A DNA stretch of 64,000 bases from Bifidobacterium pseudocatenulatum DSM 20438 = JCM 1200 = LMG 10505 (GCF_001025215.1 NZ_AP012330.1:434001-498000); one strand, 5' to 3'. Positions 39,120 through 47,933 are shown, numbered from the stretch's first letter. The notes: a model not told the origin generated them from the sequence alone. Numbers and translations are program-made.

Positions 39120-39986
39120 GTGGACGTTCTTCGCGTATTCAACAATAATGTCGTACTGGCAAAAGACGGCAACAGTGAGGTGATTCTCACCGGTCGAGGT
39201 ATAGGTTTCCAAGCCAAGCCCGGCCAGCATGTTGACGACGCGAAGATCGTCCGTCGGTTCGTTCCCGCAGATGGCAAGGATCCCGACCATATGGCCCAAC
39301 AGGTGGCCGGGATTCCGCCCGAAATCATTCGTCTCGTTACGGACGCCATGAACCGCACCGGTCTGAAGGAACAGGCCGACAGACAGCCTGCATTGGTGCT
39401 GGCATTATCCGACCATATTTGCGGTGCGATCCGCCGATCGCAAAACAAGCAGACCATCGAATATCCGCTGGAAGCCGAAGTGCGTTCGCTCTACGCGAGC
39501 GAATATGCCAAAGGCAAAGCTCTGGTCGATGCCATGAACACGTATCTGGGCGGTGCGCTGCCGGATTGCGAAGCCGTGGCTTTGGCCCTGCACTTGGTCA
39601 ATGCGGGCTTCTCTACCGGCGATCTTTCCGCCACATACACCATGACCGGCGTCATCCAGCAAATGCTGACGGTCATCGAAGGCTATTACGGCATCACTCT
39701 CGACCAGAACAGCGTCAATGTGGCGCGTTTCATCACGCATCTGCGCTATCTTTTCGTGCGCATCCACCAACATGAACAGCTTGATGACGAGCCTGAACCA
39801 ATCGTGGAATCCATCAAAACCTCATATCCGAAAGCATCGGATTGTGCGAACAAACTTGCGATCATCGTCAAAATGCGATTGAACGTGAGTCTTTCGGAAG
39901 CGGAAATCGCCTATCTCACCTTGCATGTCGCACGAGTGACTTCTCATGCGACGGAATCGCATGAGAATGACGATACCAATGCATAA
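39120..39986 (+). CDS. LicT/BglG-family transcriptional antiterminator
   Basis: 288 residues. The RNA-binding CAT domain (1-55: VLRVFNNNVVLAKDGNSE and GRGIGFQAKPG) is followed by two PTS regulatory domains, PRD1 (about 70-170, with DHICGAI and EAEVRSLYASEY) and PRD2 (about 175-285, with ITHLRYLFVRIH). Phosphorylation of PRD histidines by HPr and EII sets its dimer state and RNA binding. The GTG start has GGAAGGGG about six bases upstream; it is 27 bases after the EIIBCA gene, so the two form an autoregulated operon. Confidence 0.93.
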   Translation: MDVLRVFNNNVVLAKDGNSEVILTGRGIGFQAKPGQHVDDAKIVRRFVPADGKDPDHMAQQVAGIPPEIIRLVTDAMNRTGLKEQADRQPALVLALSDHICGAIRRSQNKQTIEYPLEAEVRSLYASEYAKGKALVDAMNTYLGGALPDCEAVALALHLVNAGFSTGDLSATYTMTGVIQQMLTVIEGYYGITLDQNSVNVARFITHLRYLFVRIHQHEQLDDEPEPIVESIKTSYPKASDCANKLAIIVKMRLNVSLSEAEIAYLTLHVARVTSHATESHENDDTNA

Positions 39987-40006
39987 TCTGCATAAAATAC
40001 ATAATC

Positions 40007-40035
40007 ATCGTAATAAATAATTTAATAATTACGAT
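40007..40035. terminator. AT-rich inverted repeat between convergent genes
   Basis: ATCGTAAT (40007-40014) pairs with ATTACGAT (40028-40035) and the A/T-rich inner bases can extend it. It lies between the antiterminator gene and the converging lipid kinase gene. Confidence 0.4.
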
Positions 40036-40040
40036 AATAG

Positions 40041-41153
40041 TTACTGATTTACATTGGAAGTATTGGCTTCGGGCGCTTCCGGCACACGCACGCACAACGA
40101 CTTACGCTCCACACTGAAACGAATATGCTGCGTTTCGGGAAGCATATCGCCATCCACCTGAGCCAACACGGGTTTCTCCAACTTGATTTCCGCGCTGACG
40201 CCCTGAATCTGGTCAACCGTGGAATTCGTGGACAGCGGACTCTGCTGGGCCTTGCCGGTGATCGTCTGATGCAGCACATCGCCGAACAGATTCGCCCAAC
40301 CGATCAAACCGCCGGATGTGTCAATGATCTCGTAATCGAGAATGCCGTCATCGTACACGGCGTCGGGCATGAGCGAAAATACCGGAATCTGGCCGCAATT
40401 GCCGGCCATGAACGTGCGGAAGGTCAATCCGTGCGTGGTGTGCGTGCTGCCGTCGGCGCTGGTAATGGTCACATCACCCTTGTACTTCGGGGCGAACAGG
40501 TTCTTCACGCCCGACACGAAATAGGCGAGCCAGCTGATGTTCTTCTTCAACTCAGGATCGGTGTCGTCGATCATCACCGCATCAAAGCCGATGCCCGCGA
40601 TAATAAGGAACGCATGGCCGTGATCGGCGGCTTCATCATCGAGCAGCGTCAGTCGGCCGACATCCACCAAACGCGAACCATGAGATGTGGCGACGGTCAG
40701 CGCCGCATCGATATCATCCACAGGAATGCCCATATTGCGGGCAAACAGATTGCCGGTGCCAATAGGGATGATGCCCAGCGCGTGGCCGGTTCCCGAAAGT
40801 GCGCTCGCCACCGTGCGCACCGTGCCGTCGCCGCCGACCGCGACCACCACGTCGGCGCCATGCTCCAAGGCTTCCAGCGCGCAGGCGCGACCATCCTTAT
40901 CAAGCTGCGTTCCGATATATTCAACCTGCGTGAGATGCTTCGCCTCACAGAACTCCTGAATATGCTGCTTGCGTTGTTCCGCCTGTGGTTTCGAAGGATT
41001 GATCACAAACGCGTAATGCACCTGATCATCGTCGCGCTTGTCGAGCTGTTCCGCAAGTTTGCGATGCTTATACGCGCGTACTGCGAAAAAGGCGGCCGCG
41101 CACACCGCTGCGACCGCAAGAACGACAATCAGAATGATAACAGGCATAGGCAT
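40041..41153 (-). CDS. Diacylglycerol kinase family lipid kinase
   Basis: 370 residues with an N-terminal membrane anchor (about 5-28) and a DAGK catalytic domain: VVAVGGDGTVRTVASAL (ATP-binding GGDGT), GIIPIGTGNLFARNMGIP, and the C-terminal beta-sandwich with DGILDYEIID and QVDGDMLP. Members phosphorylate diacylglycerol or related lipids at the membrane. An anchor before the catalytic part is unlike the soluble DgkB. The first ATG (41153) and another two codons later are possible; neither has a strong site. It is divergent from serS. Confidence 0.88.
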   Translation of the reverse strand: MPMPVIILIVVLAVAAVCAAAFFAVRAYKHRKLAEQLDKRDDDQVHYAFVINPSKPQAEQRKQHIQEFCEAKHLTQVEYIGTQLDKDGRACALEALEHGADVVVAVGGDGTVRTVASALSGTGHALGIIPIGTGNLFARNMGIPVDDIDAALTVATSHGSRLVDVGRLTLLDDEAADHGHAFLIIAGIGFDAVMIDDTDPELKKNISWLAYFVSGVKNLFAPKYKGDVTITSADGSTHTTHGLTFRTFMAGNCGQIPVFSLMPDAVYDDGILDYEIIDTSGGLIGWANLFGDVLHQTITGKAQQSPLSTNSTVDQIQGVSAEIKLEKPVLAQVDGDMLPETQHIRFSVERKSLCVRVPEAPEANTSNVNQ

Positions 41154-41282
41154 GTCATCTATTGTTCACGGAAGATGCGAAAAAAGCGAATCAAGACTGA
41201 TTTATTCGACGATTCCTGCACGTTGTATACAAAAATGAGAGGACTGCGGCGGGTGTCGGCTTTCAGCACTAGGCTAGGAGGC

Positions 41283-42569
41283 ATGCTTGATATCCAATTC
41301 ATTCGTGAACATGCTGACGTTGTTAAGGAATCCCAGCGCAAGCGTGGCGAATCGGTCGAACTGGTCGACGAGGTGCTGCGCTCCGACGAGGTTCGTCGTT
41401 CCTCTCTGAAGGAATTCGAGGCTGCCCGTGCGCAGCAGAAGGAAATCGGCAAGAAGGTCGCCGCGGCTCCGGCCGACGAAAAGGCCAAGCTGATTGCCGA
41501 AACCAAGGAACTCTCCCAGAAGGTTTCCGAATACAAGGCCGCAGCGGACGCCGCAGCCGAAGAATACACCACCGCCATGTGGAAGCTCTCCAACGTGGTT
41601 GAGCCGGAAGCTCCGGAAGGTGGCGAAGACGATTACGTGGTGGTCAAGAAGGTTGGACAGATCCGCGATTTCGCAGCCGAAGGTTTCGAGCCGAAGGATC
41701 ACCTGACCCTCGGTCGTGGCGTTGCCGGCATCGATATGGAACGTGGCGTGAAGGTCGGCGGTTCCCGCTTCTACTTCCTGCGCGGCCAGGTGGCACGTAT
41801 GCAGATCGCCATGCTCACCATGGCTGTGGACCAGGCCGAAGAGCACGGCTTCACGCTGGCCATCACCCCGACGCTGGTGCGTCCGGAAGTGATGCGCGGC
41901 ACTGGCTTCCTCAACTCCCACGCCGACGAAATCTACCGTCTGCGCGAACCTGACGAGCAGTACTTGGTCGGTACTTCCGAAGTGGCGCTCGCCGGTATGC
42001 ACGAGAACGAGATTCTCGACCTGTCTGACGGTCCGCTGCGTTACTGCGGTTGGAGCTCCTGCTACCGCCGTGAGGCTGGCGCAGCTGGCAAGGATACTTC
42101 CGGCATCATCCGCGTGCACCAGTTCGACAAGGTGGAAATGTTCGTTTACACCAAGCAGGAGGACTCCTACAAGGAGCATGAGCACCTGCTGGCCATGGAG
42201 CAGGAAATGCTCGGCAAAGTCGAGGTGCCGTACCGCATCATCGATACCGCTGCCGGCGATCTGGGCTCTTCCGCAGCCCGCAAGTTCGACTGCGAGGCTT
42301 GGGTGCCGACCCAGGGTCGCTACCGTGAGCTGACCTCCACTTCCAACTGCACCGAATATCAGGCTCGCCGTCTGAACATTCGCGAACGTATGGAAGATGG
42401 TGGCACCCGCGCCGTTTCCACGCTGAACGGTACGCTGGCCACCACCCGTTGGCTGGTTGCCATTCTTGAGAACCATCAGCAGAAGGACGGCTCCATCGTC
42501 ATTCCGCAGGCCATGCGTGCCTACATGGGTGGCAAGGAAGTCATCGAGCCGACCAAGTGGGAAGCCTGA
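41283..42569 (+). CDS. serS: Seryl-tRNA synthetase
   Basis: SerRS (428 residues) charges tRNA-Ser; two tRNA-Ser genes are in this window. The N-terminal coiled coil (about 30-105) binds the tRNA long arm; class II motifs are seen at GTGFLNSHADEIYRL, YRREAGAAGKDTSGIIRVHQFDKVE (motif 2) and NGTLATTRWLVAILENHQ (motif 3). MLDIQFIREHADVV is the usual start. AGGAGG is only one base from the ATG, too near to work; a TAGGCT box at 41270-41275 suggests a leaderless transcript. The frame stays open far upstream only as a shadow of the lipid kinase gene. Confidence 0.95.
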   Translation: MLDIQFIREHADVVKESQRKRGESVELVDEVLRSDEVRRSSLKEFEAARAQQKEIGKKVAAAPADEKAKLIAETKELSQKVSEYKAAADAAAEEYTTAMWKLSNVVEPEAPEGGEDDYVVVKKVGQIRDFAAEGFEPKDHLTLGRGVAGIDMERGVKVGGSRFYFLRGQVARMQIAMLTMAVDQAEEHGFTLAITPTLVRPEVMRGTGFLNSHADEIYRLREPDEQYLVGTSEVALAGMHENEILDLSDGPLRYCGWSSCYRREAGAAGKDTSGIIRVHQFDKVEMFVYTKQEDSYKEHEHLLAMEQEMLGKVEVPYRIIDTAAGDLGSSAARKFDCEAWVPTQGRYRELTSTSNCTEYQARRLNIRERMEDGGTRAVSTLNGTLATTRWLVAILENHQQKDGSIVIPQAMRAYMGGKEVIEPTKWEA

Positions 42570-42767
42570 TAGAGTTTGGGTTTGCCTGGCAGAGTCTGAT
42601 AGCTTGGGTTGCTCGTGGAGTTTGGTAACTCGGGTTTGTTTATCGGTTCCACTGAGTTGCTGAGCTACTAAACTGCTGAAACGGACTTCTGCAATACGAA
42701 ATATGGAAGTCTGAGGATGCCTGGCATTTGGCATTTGCCGATTTCTGGCTTTTCTGGCTTATGGGAA
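42570..42767 (+). other. Intergenic region with short imperfect repeats
   Basis: About 200 bases without a gene. It shows short reiterated words (GAGTTTGG, TGGCATTTGGCATTTG, TTTCTGGCTTTTCTGGCTT) but no defined element. It probably is the 3' untranslated part of the serS transcript. Confidence 0.4.
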
Positions 42768-42799
42768 GGGACTCGCGGTGAGCGGGTCCCCTCTTTTTT
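42768..42799 (+). terminator. Terminator of serS
   Basis: GGGACTCGC (42768-42776) pairs with GCGGGTCCC (42782-42790) with one G-U pair; CTC and six T follow. Confidence 0.85.
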
Positions 42800-42862
42800 G
42801 TTTTCGCCGCGTTCTTTCCTTTGTCCTTGCTCGCTTTCTTCCCCTCGTTCTTTGGGTTGTGC

Positions 42863-42868
42863 TATATT
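42863..42868 (+). promoter_or_regulatory. Possible -10 box of tRNA-Ser(UGA)
   Basis: TATATT, 24 bases before the tRNA. No convincing -35 box at normal spacing. Confidence 0.35.
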
Positions 42869-42891
42869 AGCGTTTCGTGCGTGATGCACAT

Positions 42892-42976
42892 GGGTAGGTG
42901 TCTGAGCGGTCTAAAGAGACGGTCTTGAAAACCGTTGAGGTGCAAGCCTCCGCGAGTTCGAATCTCGCCTTACCCG
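42892..42976 (+). tRNA. tRNA-Ser(UGA)
   Basis: An 85-base class II tRNA. Acceptor arms GGGTAGG/CTTACCC, discriminator G, anticodon stem ACGGT/ACCGT with loop CTTGAAA (anticodon TGA), long variable arm TGAGGTGCAAGCCTC and T arm with GTTCGAATC. CCA is not encoded. A terminator follows. Confidence 0.96.
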
Positions 42977-42982
42977 CCTATC

Positions 42983-43024
42983 AGGCTTACTGAGAGCGCT
43001 CTAAGCGCCCGGTAAGCCTTTTTT
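42983..43024 (+). terminator. Terminator of tRNA-Ser(UGA)
   Basis: AGGCTTAC (42983-42990) pairs with GTAAGCCT (43012-43019), with more pairing of GAGCGC-type bases inside, followed by a T-run to 43024. Confidence 0.88.
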
Positions 43025-43081
43025 GTTGCTGCAATCCGGGTAAACTCCACCCAAGTTCGGCTCAGCACCGTCCAAGTCTCA

Positions 43082-43320
43082 ATTCTTCCATCCACTGGAA
43101 CAATCTTCCCGCTGTTGGCCCTGTGAGCGTCCAGATTCTTCCAGTGGGTGGAGGATTTGGGTCGCTGGGATGGTCTGTGGCGGGGTGATTCTTCCAGTGA
43201 CTGGGGGATTTTTCCCGCTGGGGGGCTTGTGGGCGTCTGTTTTTCTCCAGTGGGTGGAGGATTTGGGTCGTTGAGAGGCTTGTAAATGTCCACTTTCTTC
43301 CAGTGACTGGAAGGATTGGG
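43082..43320. repeat. Tandem repeat, 53-bp unit, about 4.5 degenerate copies
   Basis: Units start at 43082, 43135, 43188, 43241 and 43294, each exactly 53 bases apart; the last is cut short. Each begins with (A/T)TTCTTCCA or TTTTCTCCA and a small hairpin TTCCA-N5-TGGAA. In the hairpin the paired bases co-vary: CTCCA with TGGAG at 43241, TTCCA with TGGAA at 43082 and 43294. Units 2 and 4 share GTGGGTGGAGGATTTGGGTCG; units 1 and 3 share CCCGCTG. 53 is not a multiple of three, so it does not encode a repeated peptide. It lies between the tRNA terminator and the glycohydrolase gene. Confidence 0.85.
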
Positions 43321-43376
43321 GAGGGATTGTGATGTTGTTCGGTGTACGATCAGGCTGAGTTGTGAGAAAGGCTGCT

Positions 43377-44435
43377 GTGACTATGCGTGAGAATGGGATG
43401 CAAATGAAGGAACGAGCGATGGGAGCTATGGCTGGGCTTGCGTTGGGCGATGCGTGGGGAATGCCTACGCAAAGCATGTCGGACAAGCAGATTCGCCGGT
43501 ATTACGACGGTCCGATCACGAAACTTATGAGTGCCGTGCCGCAGCAGCCGATCGCACCGAATATGAAAGCTGGTGCCGTCACCGACGATACAGAACAGGC
43601 TTTCGTACTCGCACGGCGACTTATCGACGATAACGGCTGCATTGATAACACCCGATACGCCCACGATCTGCTGCAATGGGAAGCTGCGATGAAGGCCAAG
43701 GGATCGCTTGACCTGCTGGGACCTTCCACCAAAGCAGCGCTGCAAAAACTTACCGAAGGCGTAAGTCTGGAAGAGACCGGCCGATTCGGCACCACCAACG
43801 GCGGTGCAATGCGTGCCACGCCGGTGGGCATCGCATTCCGTCCAGGCCAAGCGCTCGCCGACGCCGCCTGGCGATCCTGTGTGGTGACGCATAACACGGT
43901 GCAGGGCATTGAAGCGACCACTTTGGTGGCTGCGGCGGTGAGCTTTGCCATTGAAGGAGAACGTGACTTTTTGCACCTCGCGGTGGAATTCGTACGGAAG
44001 CTTCCACAGCGTGGCAATTGGTCGGCAAAGGCTTCGGTGCTTGCGCGTGTGCAATATTTCATGAATTGGGCCGAAACTGATGGATGCAGGCTCAATGACA
44101 ACGAATTCGCTGCTGTGCTGCAACGGAATTGCGGTACCAGCGTGGAATCGAACGAGTCCGTGGCCGCCGCTTTCGCCATTGCGGCGCGCTTTTTTGACGA
44201 TCCCACGCATGCTTTGTGTTTCGCGGCTTCTATCGGTGGCGACACTGACACCATTGCGGCTATTGCGGGCGCGATGCTGGGGGCGTGGCATGGTATGCAA
44301 GGTTTCGACAAAACCATGCTTGATCAGGTGCTTTCACAACTTGCTGAAGATAATCACCTTGATTTGGTCGGCACTGTTACGTCGCTACGCGCGTTACGCG
44401 ATGATAGTGCGCTTAATGATGTAAATATCGTTTGA
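43377..44435 (+). CDS. ADP-ribosylglycohydrolase family protein
   Basis: About 352 residues of the DraG/ADPRH family, which cut N- or O-glycosidic bonds of ADP-ribose or, in some members, nucleoside-like compounds. AMGAMAGLALGDAWGMPTQ, the metal-binding VTDDTEQAFVLA, NGGAMRATPVG and the C-terminal SIGGDTDTIAAIAGAMLGAWHG are conserved. The GTG at 43377 has AGAAAGG five bases upstream; ATG codons at 43383 and 43398 are alternatives. It heads a four-gene block with a PfkB kinase, an NCS1 permease and a cysteine hydrolase, which suggests a small-molecule rather than a protein substrate. Confidence 0.88.
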   Translation: MTMRENGMQMKERAMGAMAGLALGDAWGMPTQSMSDKQIRRYYDGPITKLMSAVPQQPIAPNMKAGAVTDDTEQAFVLARRLIDDNGCIDNTRYAHDLLQWEAAMKAKGSLDLLGPSTKAALQKLTEGVSLEETGRFGTTNGGAMRATPVGIAFRPGQALADAAWRSCVVTHNTVQGIEATTLVAAAVSFAIEGERDFLHLAVEFVRKLPQRGNWSAKASVLARVQYFMNWAETDGCRLNDNEFAAVLQRNCGTSVESNESVAAAFAIAARFFDDPTHALCFAASIGGDTDTIAAIAGAMLGAWHGMQGFDKTMLDQVLSQLAEDNHLDLVGTVTSLRALRDDSALNDVNIV

Positions 44436-44488
44436 TCTGCAGGAACCGTAGTTAGCGAAACTATGACGGAAGTGCGAAAGGCATCGCA

Positions 44489-45490
44489 ATGACTGGAAAA
44501 GTTATTTCTCTTGGGCAGGTTATTGTCGATCTGACCATGAATGTGGACGCGGTGCCGCGTGCGGGTGAAGATGTGTTCGCCGGCAATGTGCAAACGCAGG
44601 TTGGTGCCAGCTTCAACACGCTGTATGCCGTGCGCCGCATGGGCGTTAAGGCGTCTCATGCTGGTGTGATTGGTACGGGGCCGTGGGCTTCGCAGATTCT
44701 GCAAACGTTGGAAAATCAGGAAATTCAGCATATCGGCAAGCGGGATGCCGTGCACGATTCGGGATTTTGCGTGGCGTTGACCGACGCGAATGCTGAACGG
44801 ACGTTCATTTCGACGAGGGGCGCAGAAGCGTACGGCAGTGCCGATGCGTTCGATTCTGTGAATCCAGAAAAGCGGGATGTCGTGCATGTGAGCGGATACA
44901 CGTTGGTGCATCACACTGCGGACGCGCTGCTTGCTTTTGTGAAAAGAACGACTGAACATCGTGAGTTCACTGCGGTATTCGATCCTTCTCCGATGATCTC
45001 GGCAGTTGATGATGACGTTTTCCGTGTGATGCTCGCATATCGTCCGATATGGTCGTGCAATGAACGCGAGGCAACGTTGATTGCGCAACGTTTGGCGGCG
45101 CTCGATAGTGGCGATTCTTGCGATTGCAAGGTTTCGCGGGATATGCTGCAAGAGATTGAGAGCGCGAATGTCAATGAGGAGACGGTTGCGTGGCTGTGCG
45201 ATCGATTGCAATCTCCTGTAATCGTTCGCGTGGGCGCGGATGGTGCGTGGTCGGCGATTCCCGGTGACGAAGTGCTGCGAATTCCAGGTTTTCCAATGAA
45301 AGCGGTGGATACCAATGGCGCTGGTGATTGTCACGCGGGTGTGTTGTGCGCCCTGCTGTGCGAAGGCGTGCCGTTGGAGGAGGCTGTACGTTGCGCCAAT
45401 GCTGCTTCGGCGTTGTCTGTAACGCGATCAGGGCCGGCTACCTGCCCTGATCGAAAGGAGGTTGAGCGGCTCCTAGGAAGGGCGTTCTAA
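44489..45490 (+). CDS. PfkB-family carbohydrate kinase
   Basis: 333 residues of the ribokinase fold. The N-terminal part has SLGQVIVDLTMNVDAVPRAGED and GASFNTLYAVRRMGVKA; signature 2 is AVDTNGAGDCHAGVL (catalytic Asp) near residue 270. The substrate is probably a sugar or nucleoside released or imported by neighbours; specificity cannot be read. GAAAGG precedes the ATG, 53 bases after the glycohydrolase. E. coli yegV beside yegU has the same pairing. Confidence 0.88.
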   Translation: MTGKVISLGQVIVDLTMNVDAVPRAGEDVFAGNVQTQVGASFNTLYAVRRMGVKASHAGVIGTGPWASQILQTLENQEIQHIGKRDAVHDSGFCVALTDANAERTFISTRGAEAYGSADAFDSVNPEKRDVVHVSGYTLVHHTADALLAFVKRTTEHREFTAVFDPSPMISAVDDDVFRVMLAYRPIWSCNEREATLIAQRLAALDSGDSCDCKVSRDMLQEIESANVNEETVAWLCDRLQSPVIVRVGADGAWSAIPGDEVLRIPGFPMKAVDTNGAGDCHAGVLCALLCEGVPLEEAVRCANAASALSVTRSGPATCPDRKEVERLLGRAF

Positions 45491-45605
45491 GACTTATGGT
45501 ACAAATGACTATAAGTGGTTATATCATGTGCACGATTGCGCTGACGCGGCGTGCATGTCGCTTGCCCGCGGCGTTGCTCGGCAGATTCAAGGAGATTAGT
45601 TTCAC

Positions 45606-47057
45606 ATGAGCAATGAGAAAGGGACCCTCTCCATCGAGGAGCAGGGTATCGACACCATATCCGAAGAGGAGCGTAAGGGCACGCCGGCCAGTCTGTTTTG
45701 GCCCTGGTTCGCTGCCAATGTTTCCATGTTCGCCATGTCGTACGGCGCGTGGGCGCTCGGTTTCGGCATTTCGTTCTGGCAGGCCACCGCCATGACCATT
45801 ATTGGCGTGGTCATCTCGTTCCTGCTGGTCGGCATCATTTCCATCGCGGGCAAACGCGGCAACGCGCCCACCATGGTGCTCACCCGCGCCACGTTCGGCG
45901 TGGAAGGTGCCAAAGTGCCAGCGGCTCTGAGCTGGATCGCCACATTAGGCTGGGAGATTTCACTGACCACCACCGCTGTGTTGGCATTATCAAGCACCAT
46001 CGAAAAACTCGGTTGGGGCTCTGGTGTCGCGCCCAAGATCATCTCCACCATTGTGGTGGTCGGCCTTGTGGTGGTCGCAGGTATTTTCGGATACGACCTG
46101 ATTATGCGTTGTCAGCAGGTCATCACCATCGTGACCGGTGTGATCACCGTCGGTTTCTTTATCCTCGGCTGGGGACATATTGACTTTTCCGCCATTGACT
46201 CGGTTCCGGCGGGATCATTGCCGGCCATGCTCGGCTGCTGCTTCTTCGTGATGACCGGCTTTGGCTTGGGCTGGGTGAATATCGCTGCCGATTACTCGCG
46301 CTATCTGCCGCGCAACTCCTCCAATGGCGGCATTGTGTTCTGGACCACATTCGGTGCGTCCATTGCCAATGTGTTCCTGATTTTCTACGGTCTGCTGCTC
46401 GCGGTTTCCAATGCCGACATGGCGGAAAACGTTGGAAATGATCCGATTGGAGCCATGGCTTCCATTCTGCCGACCTGGTACTTGATTCCGTACACCATTG
46501 TGGCCGTGCTCGGTTTGATGTCCGGCTCCATTATGGACAATTATTCCAACGGGCTTGCGCTGCTGTCGTTCGGTGTGAAGTTGCCGCGTACCGTGGCTGC
46601 CGCGCTCACCGCCGCTTTGACTGTGCTTGGTGTGGTCTACGTGACTTTCTTCTCCGACACGTTCATTGGCCCGTTCCAAGGCTTTCTGACCACGCTCGGC
46701 GTGCCGATGGCCGTATGGGCCGGCATGTTCGTGGCCGATGTGATCATTCGCAAGAAGGATTACAGCACCGCTGATTTGTATGATCCGAAGGGGCGTTACG
46801 GTGCGTGGAACGGTAAGTCTTTCGCCATTCTTGTCGTCGGTACCGTGCTTGGTTGGGGATTGGTGGTCAACACTGCCGCCAGCTGGCTGAACTGGCAGGG
46901 GTATCTGCTGTTCCTTATCGGTGGCAAAGAAGGTAGTTGGGCTGCCGCCAATCTTGGTGTGATTGTTGCGCTGATTATTGGTCTTGCGGGATCGTTGATG
47001 TTCCAGCGTGGCGATATTGCCAAGCAGGAAGCTGATCTGCCGGTTTCGGAAGCATGA
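45606..47057 (+). CDS. NCS1-family cytosine/purine/hydantoin-type permease
   Basis: 483 residues with about twelve membrane segments. FWPWFAANVSMFAMSYGAW, GKRGNAPTMVLTRATFGVEG and GFGLGWVNIAADYSRYLPRN are typical of NCS1 transporters for nucleobases, nucleosides and related vitamins. AAGGAGA is about ten bases before the ATG. It lies between the PfkB kinase and the isochorismatase-fold gene, which points to uptake of the compound on which they act. Confidence 0.9.
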   Translation: MSNEKGTLSIEEQGIDTISEEERKGTPASLFWPWFAANVSMFAMSYGAWALGFGISFWQATAMTIIGVVISFLLVGIISIAGKRGNAPTMVLTRATFGVEGAKVPAALSWIATLGWEISLTTTAVLALSSTIEKLGWGSGVAPKIISTIVVVGLVVVAGIFGYDLIMRCQQVITIVTGVITVGFFILGWGHIDFSAIDSVPAGSLPAMLGCCFFVMTGFGLGWVNIAADYSRYLPRNSSNGGIVFWTTFGASIANVFLIFYGLLLAVSNADMAENVGNDPIGAMASILPTWYLIPYTIVAVLGLMSGSIMDNYSNGLALLSFGVKLPRTVAAALTAALTVLGVVYVTFFSDTFIGPFQGFLTTLGVPMAVWAGMFVADVIIRKKDYSTADLYDPKGRYGAWNGKSFAILVVGTVLGWGLVVNTAASWLNWQGYLLFLIGGKEGSWAAANLGVIVALIIGLAGSLMFQRGDIAKQEADLPVSEA

Positions 47058-47093
47058 GTTGCTTATTGCGATAATACAAGGAAAGGAAAAGTC

Positions 47094-47654
47094 ATGATTG
47101 CGGAAGATGAATGGCTGGTAGTTATCGACAGGCAGCGTGTTTTTGCGGAAAGTGAATGGTCCGCATGGGCTTGCCCGGACGGCTCCTATCACACTACTGA
47201 TGAAGCGTTCGCACGATTGGCTAAGGCGTTCGGCGATCGTGTGGTCTATACGCGATATGTTGCGCCTGAGCCACCGCAAAACGCTTGGGTTGATTATTTC
47301 AAAGATTGGCCGCAGTTTTTGGTTGCTCCCGACGATCCGATGTACGATCTCACCGCGGATACCGCGGAATTGGCGCAAGGCCATGCCGTGGTCAGTTGCG
47401 ACACTTTCGGCAAGTGGGGAAGCGTGCTGAGCGAAGCCATTAAAGGCGCTAAAAAGATCACGGTATGTGGTGTCGCCACCGATTGCTGTGTGCTTACCAC
47501 TGTGCTCGCCGCGGCTGACAATGGTGTAGCGGTACGCGTTGCTGCTGACGCTTGTGCAGGCAGTTCGCCAGAAAACCATCAGATGGCATTGAGCACCATG
47601 GCATTGTTCACGCCGCTGGTCACCGTCACTGATACTGATTCCATCGTAGGATAG
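47094..47654 (+). CDS. Isochorismatase-family cysteine hydrolase
   Basis: 186 residues. The catalytic triad of this fold is visible: Asp in VVIDRQRVF (residue 12), Lys in DTFGKWGS (about 106) and Cys in GVATDCCVLTTVLAAADNG (about 130). Members hydrolyse amides or carbamates such as nicotinamide, ureidoacrylate or biuret-like compounds. The start is 37 bases after the permease and preceded by GGAAAGGAAAAG. It ends the operon, with a terminator after it. The substrate is unknown. Confidence 0.88.
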   Translation: MIAEDEWLVVIDRQRVFAESEWSAWACPDGSYHTTDEAFARLAKAFGDRVVYTRYVAPEPPQNAWVDYFKDWPQFLVAPDDPMYDLTADTAELAQGHAVVSCDTFGKWGSVLSEAIKGAKKITVCGVATDCCVLTTVLAAADNGVAVRVAADACAGSSPENHQMALSTMALFTPLVTVTDTDSIVG

Positions 47655-47671
47655 GTAAGGACTTTGATTCT

Positions 47672-47712
47672 GCGGGGTTTGTTGAGTTCTGCTCAGCAAA
47701 CCCCGCTTTTTT
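47672..47712 (+). terminator. Terminator of the glycohydrolase-permease operon
   Basis: GCGGGGTTTGTTGAG (47672-47686) pairs with 47692-47706 over 15 bp with one G-U pair, followed by six T. Confidence 0.93.
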
Positions 47713-47933
47713 GTATGTCGTGCATATTGCGCCAAAACTTGGATGATGCTCGGCTGGCATCGGTAATGAGCCATTAATCTTGCGGTGCGCTTTTGTAACT
47801 GCGGCGTAACAGTGCGGTGGTGATTGTAACGGACGATTCCGGCACAATCGTGGGTATCGACAGTTTCGTGAAGAGGTTTTACTGACGGACATGTCTCTCA
47901 CAGGAAAAATCCCATGTATGAATCGAGGCCACC

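Noticed and set aside
40125..42569. An apparent 814-codon fusion upstream of serS
   Set aside because: The first 386 codons merely read antisense through the lipid kinase gene; SerRS has its usual start and length from 41283.
42892..42976. tRNA-Ser as an integration (att) site for the following accessory genes
   Set aside because: No integrase gene and no repeated tRNA 3' end is visible downstream in the window.
43082..43320. CRISPR array
   Set aside because: The units are contiguous, degenerate and 53 bases long, with no alternation of constant repeats and unique spacers and no cas genes nearby.
42970..43486. Proline-rich minus-strand peptides across the 53-bp repeat
   Set aside because: The repeat length is not a multiple of three, so each unit is read in another frame; there is no ribosome binding site and the frames enter the tRNA terminator.
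46215..47774. A 519-codon open frame on the minus strand over the NCS1 permease and hydrolase genes
   Set aside because: It runs through a terminator and two well-supported genes and has no recognisable domain.
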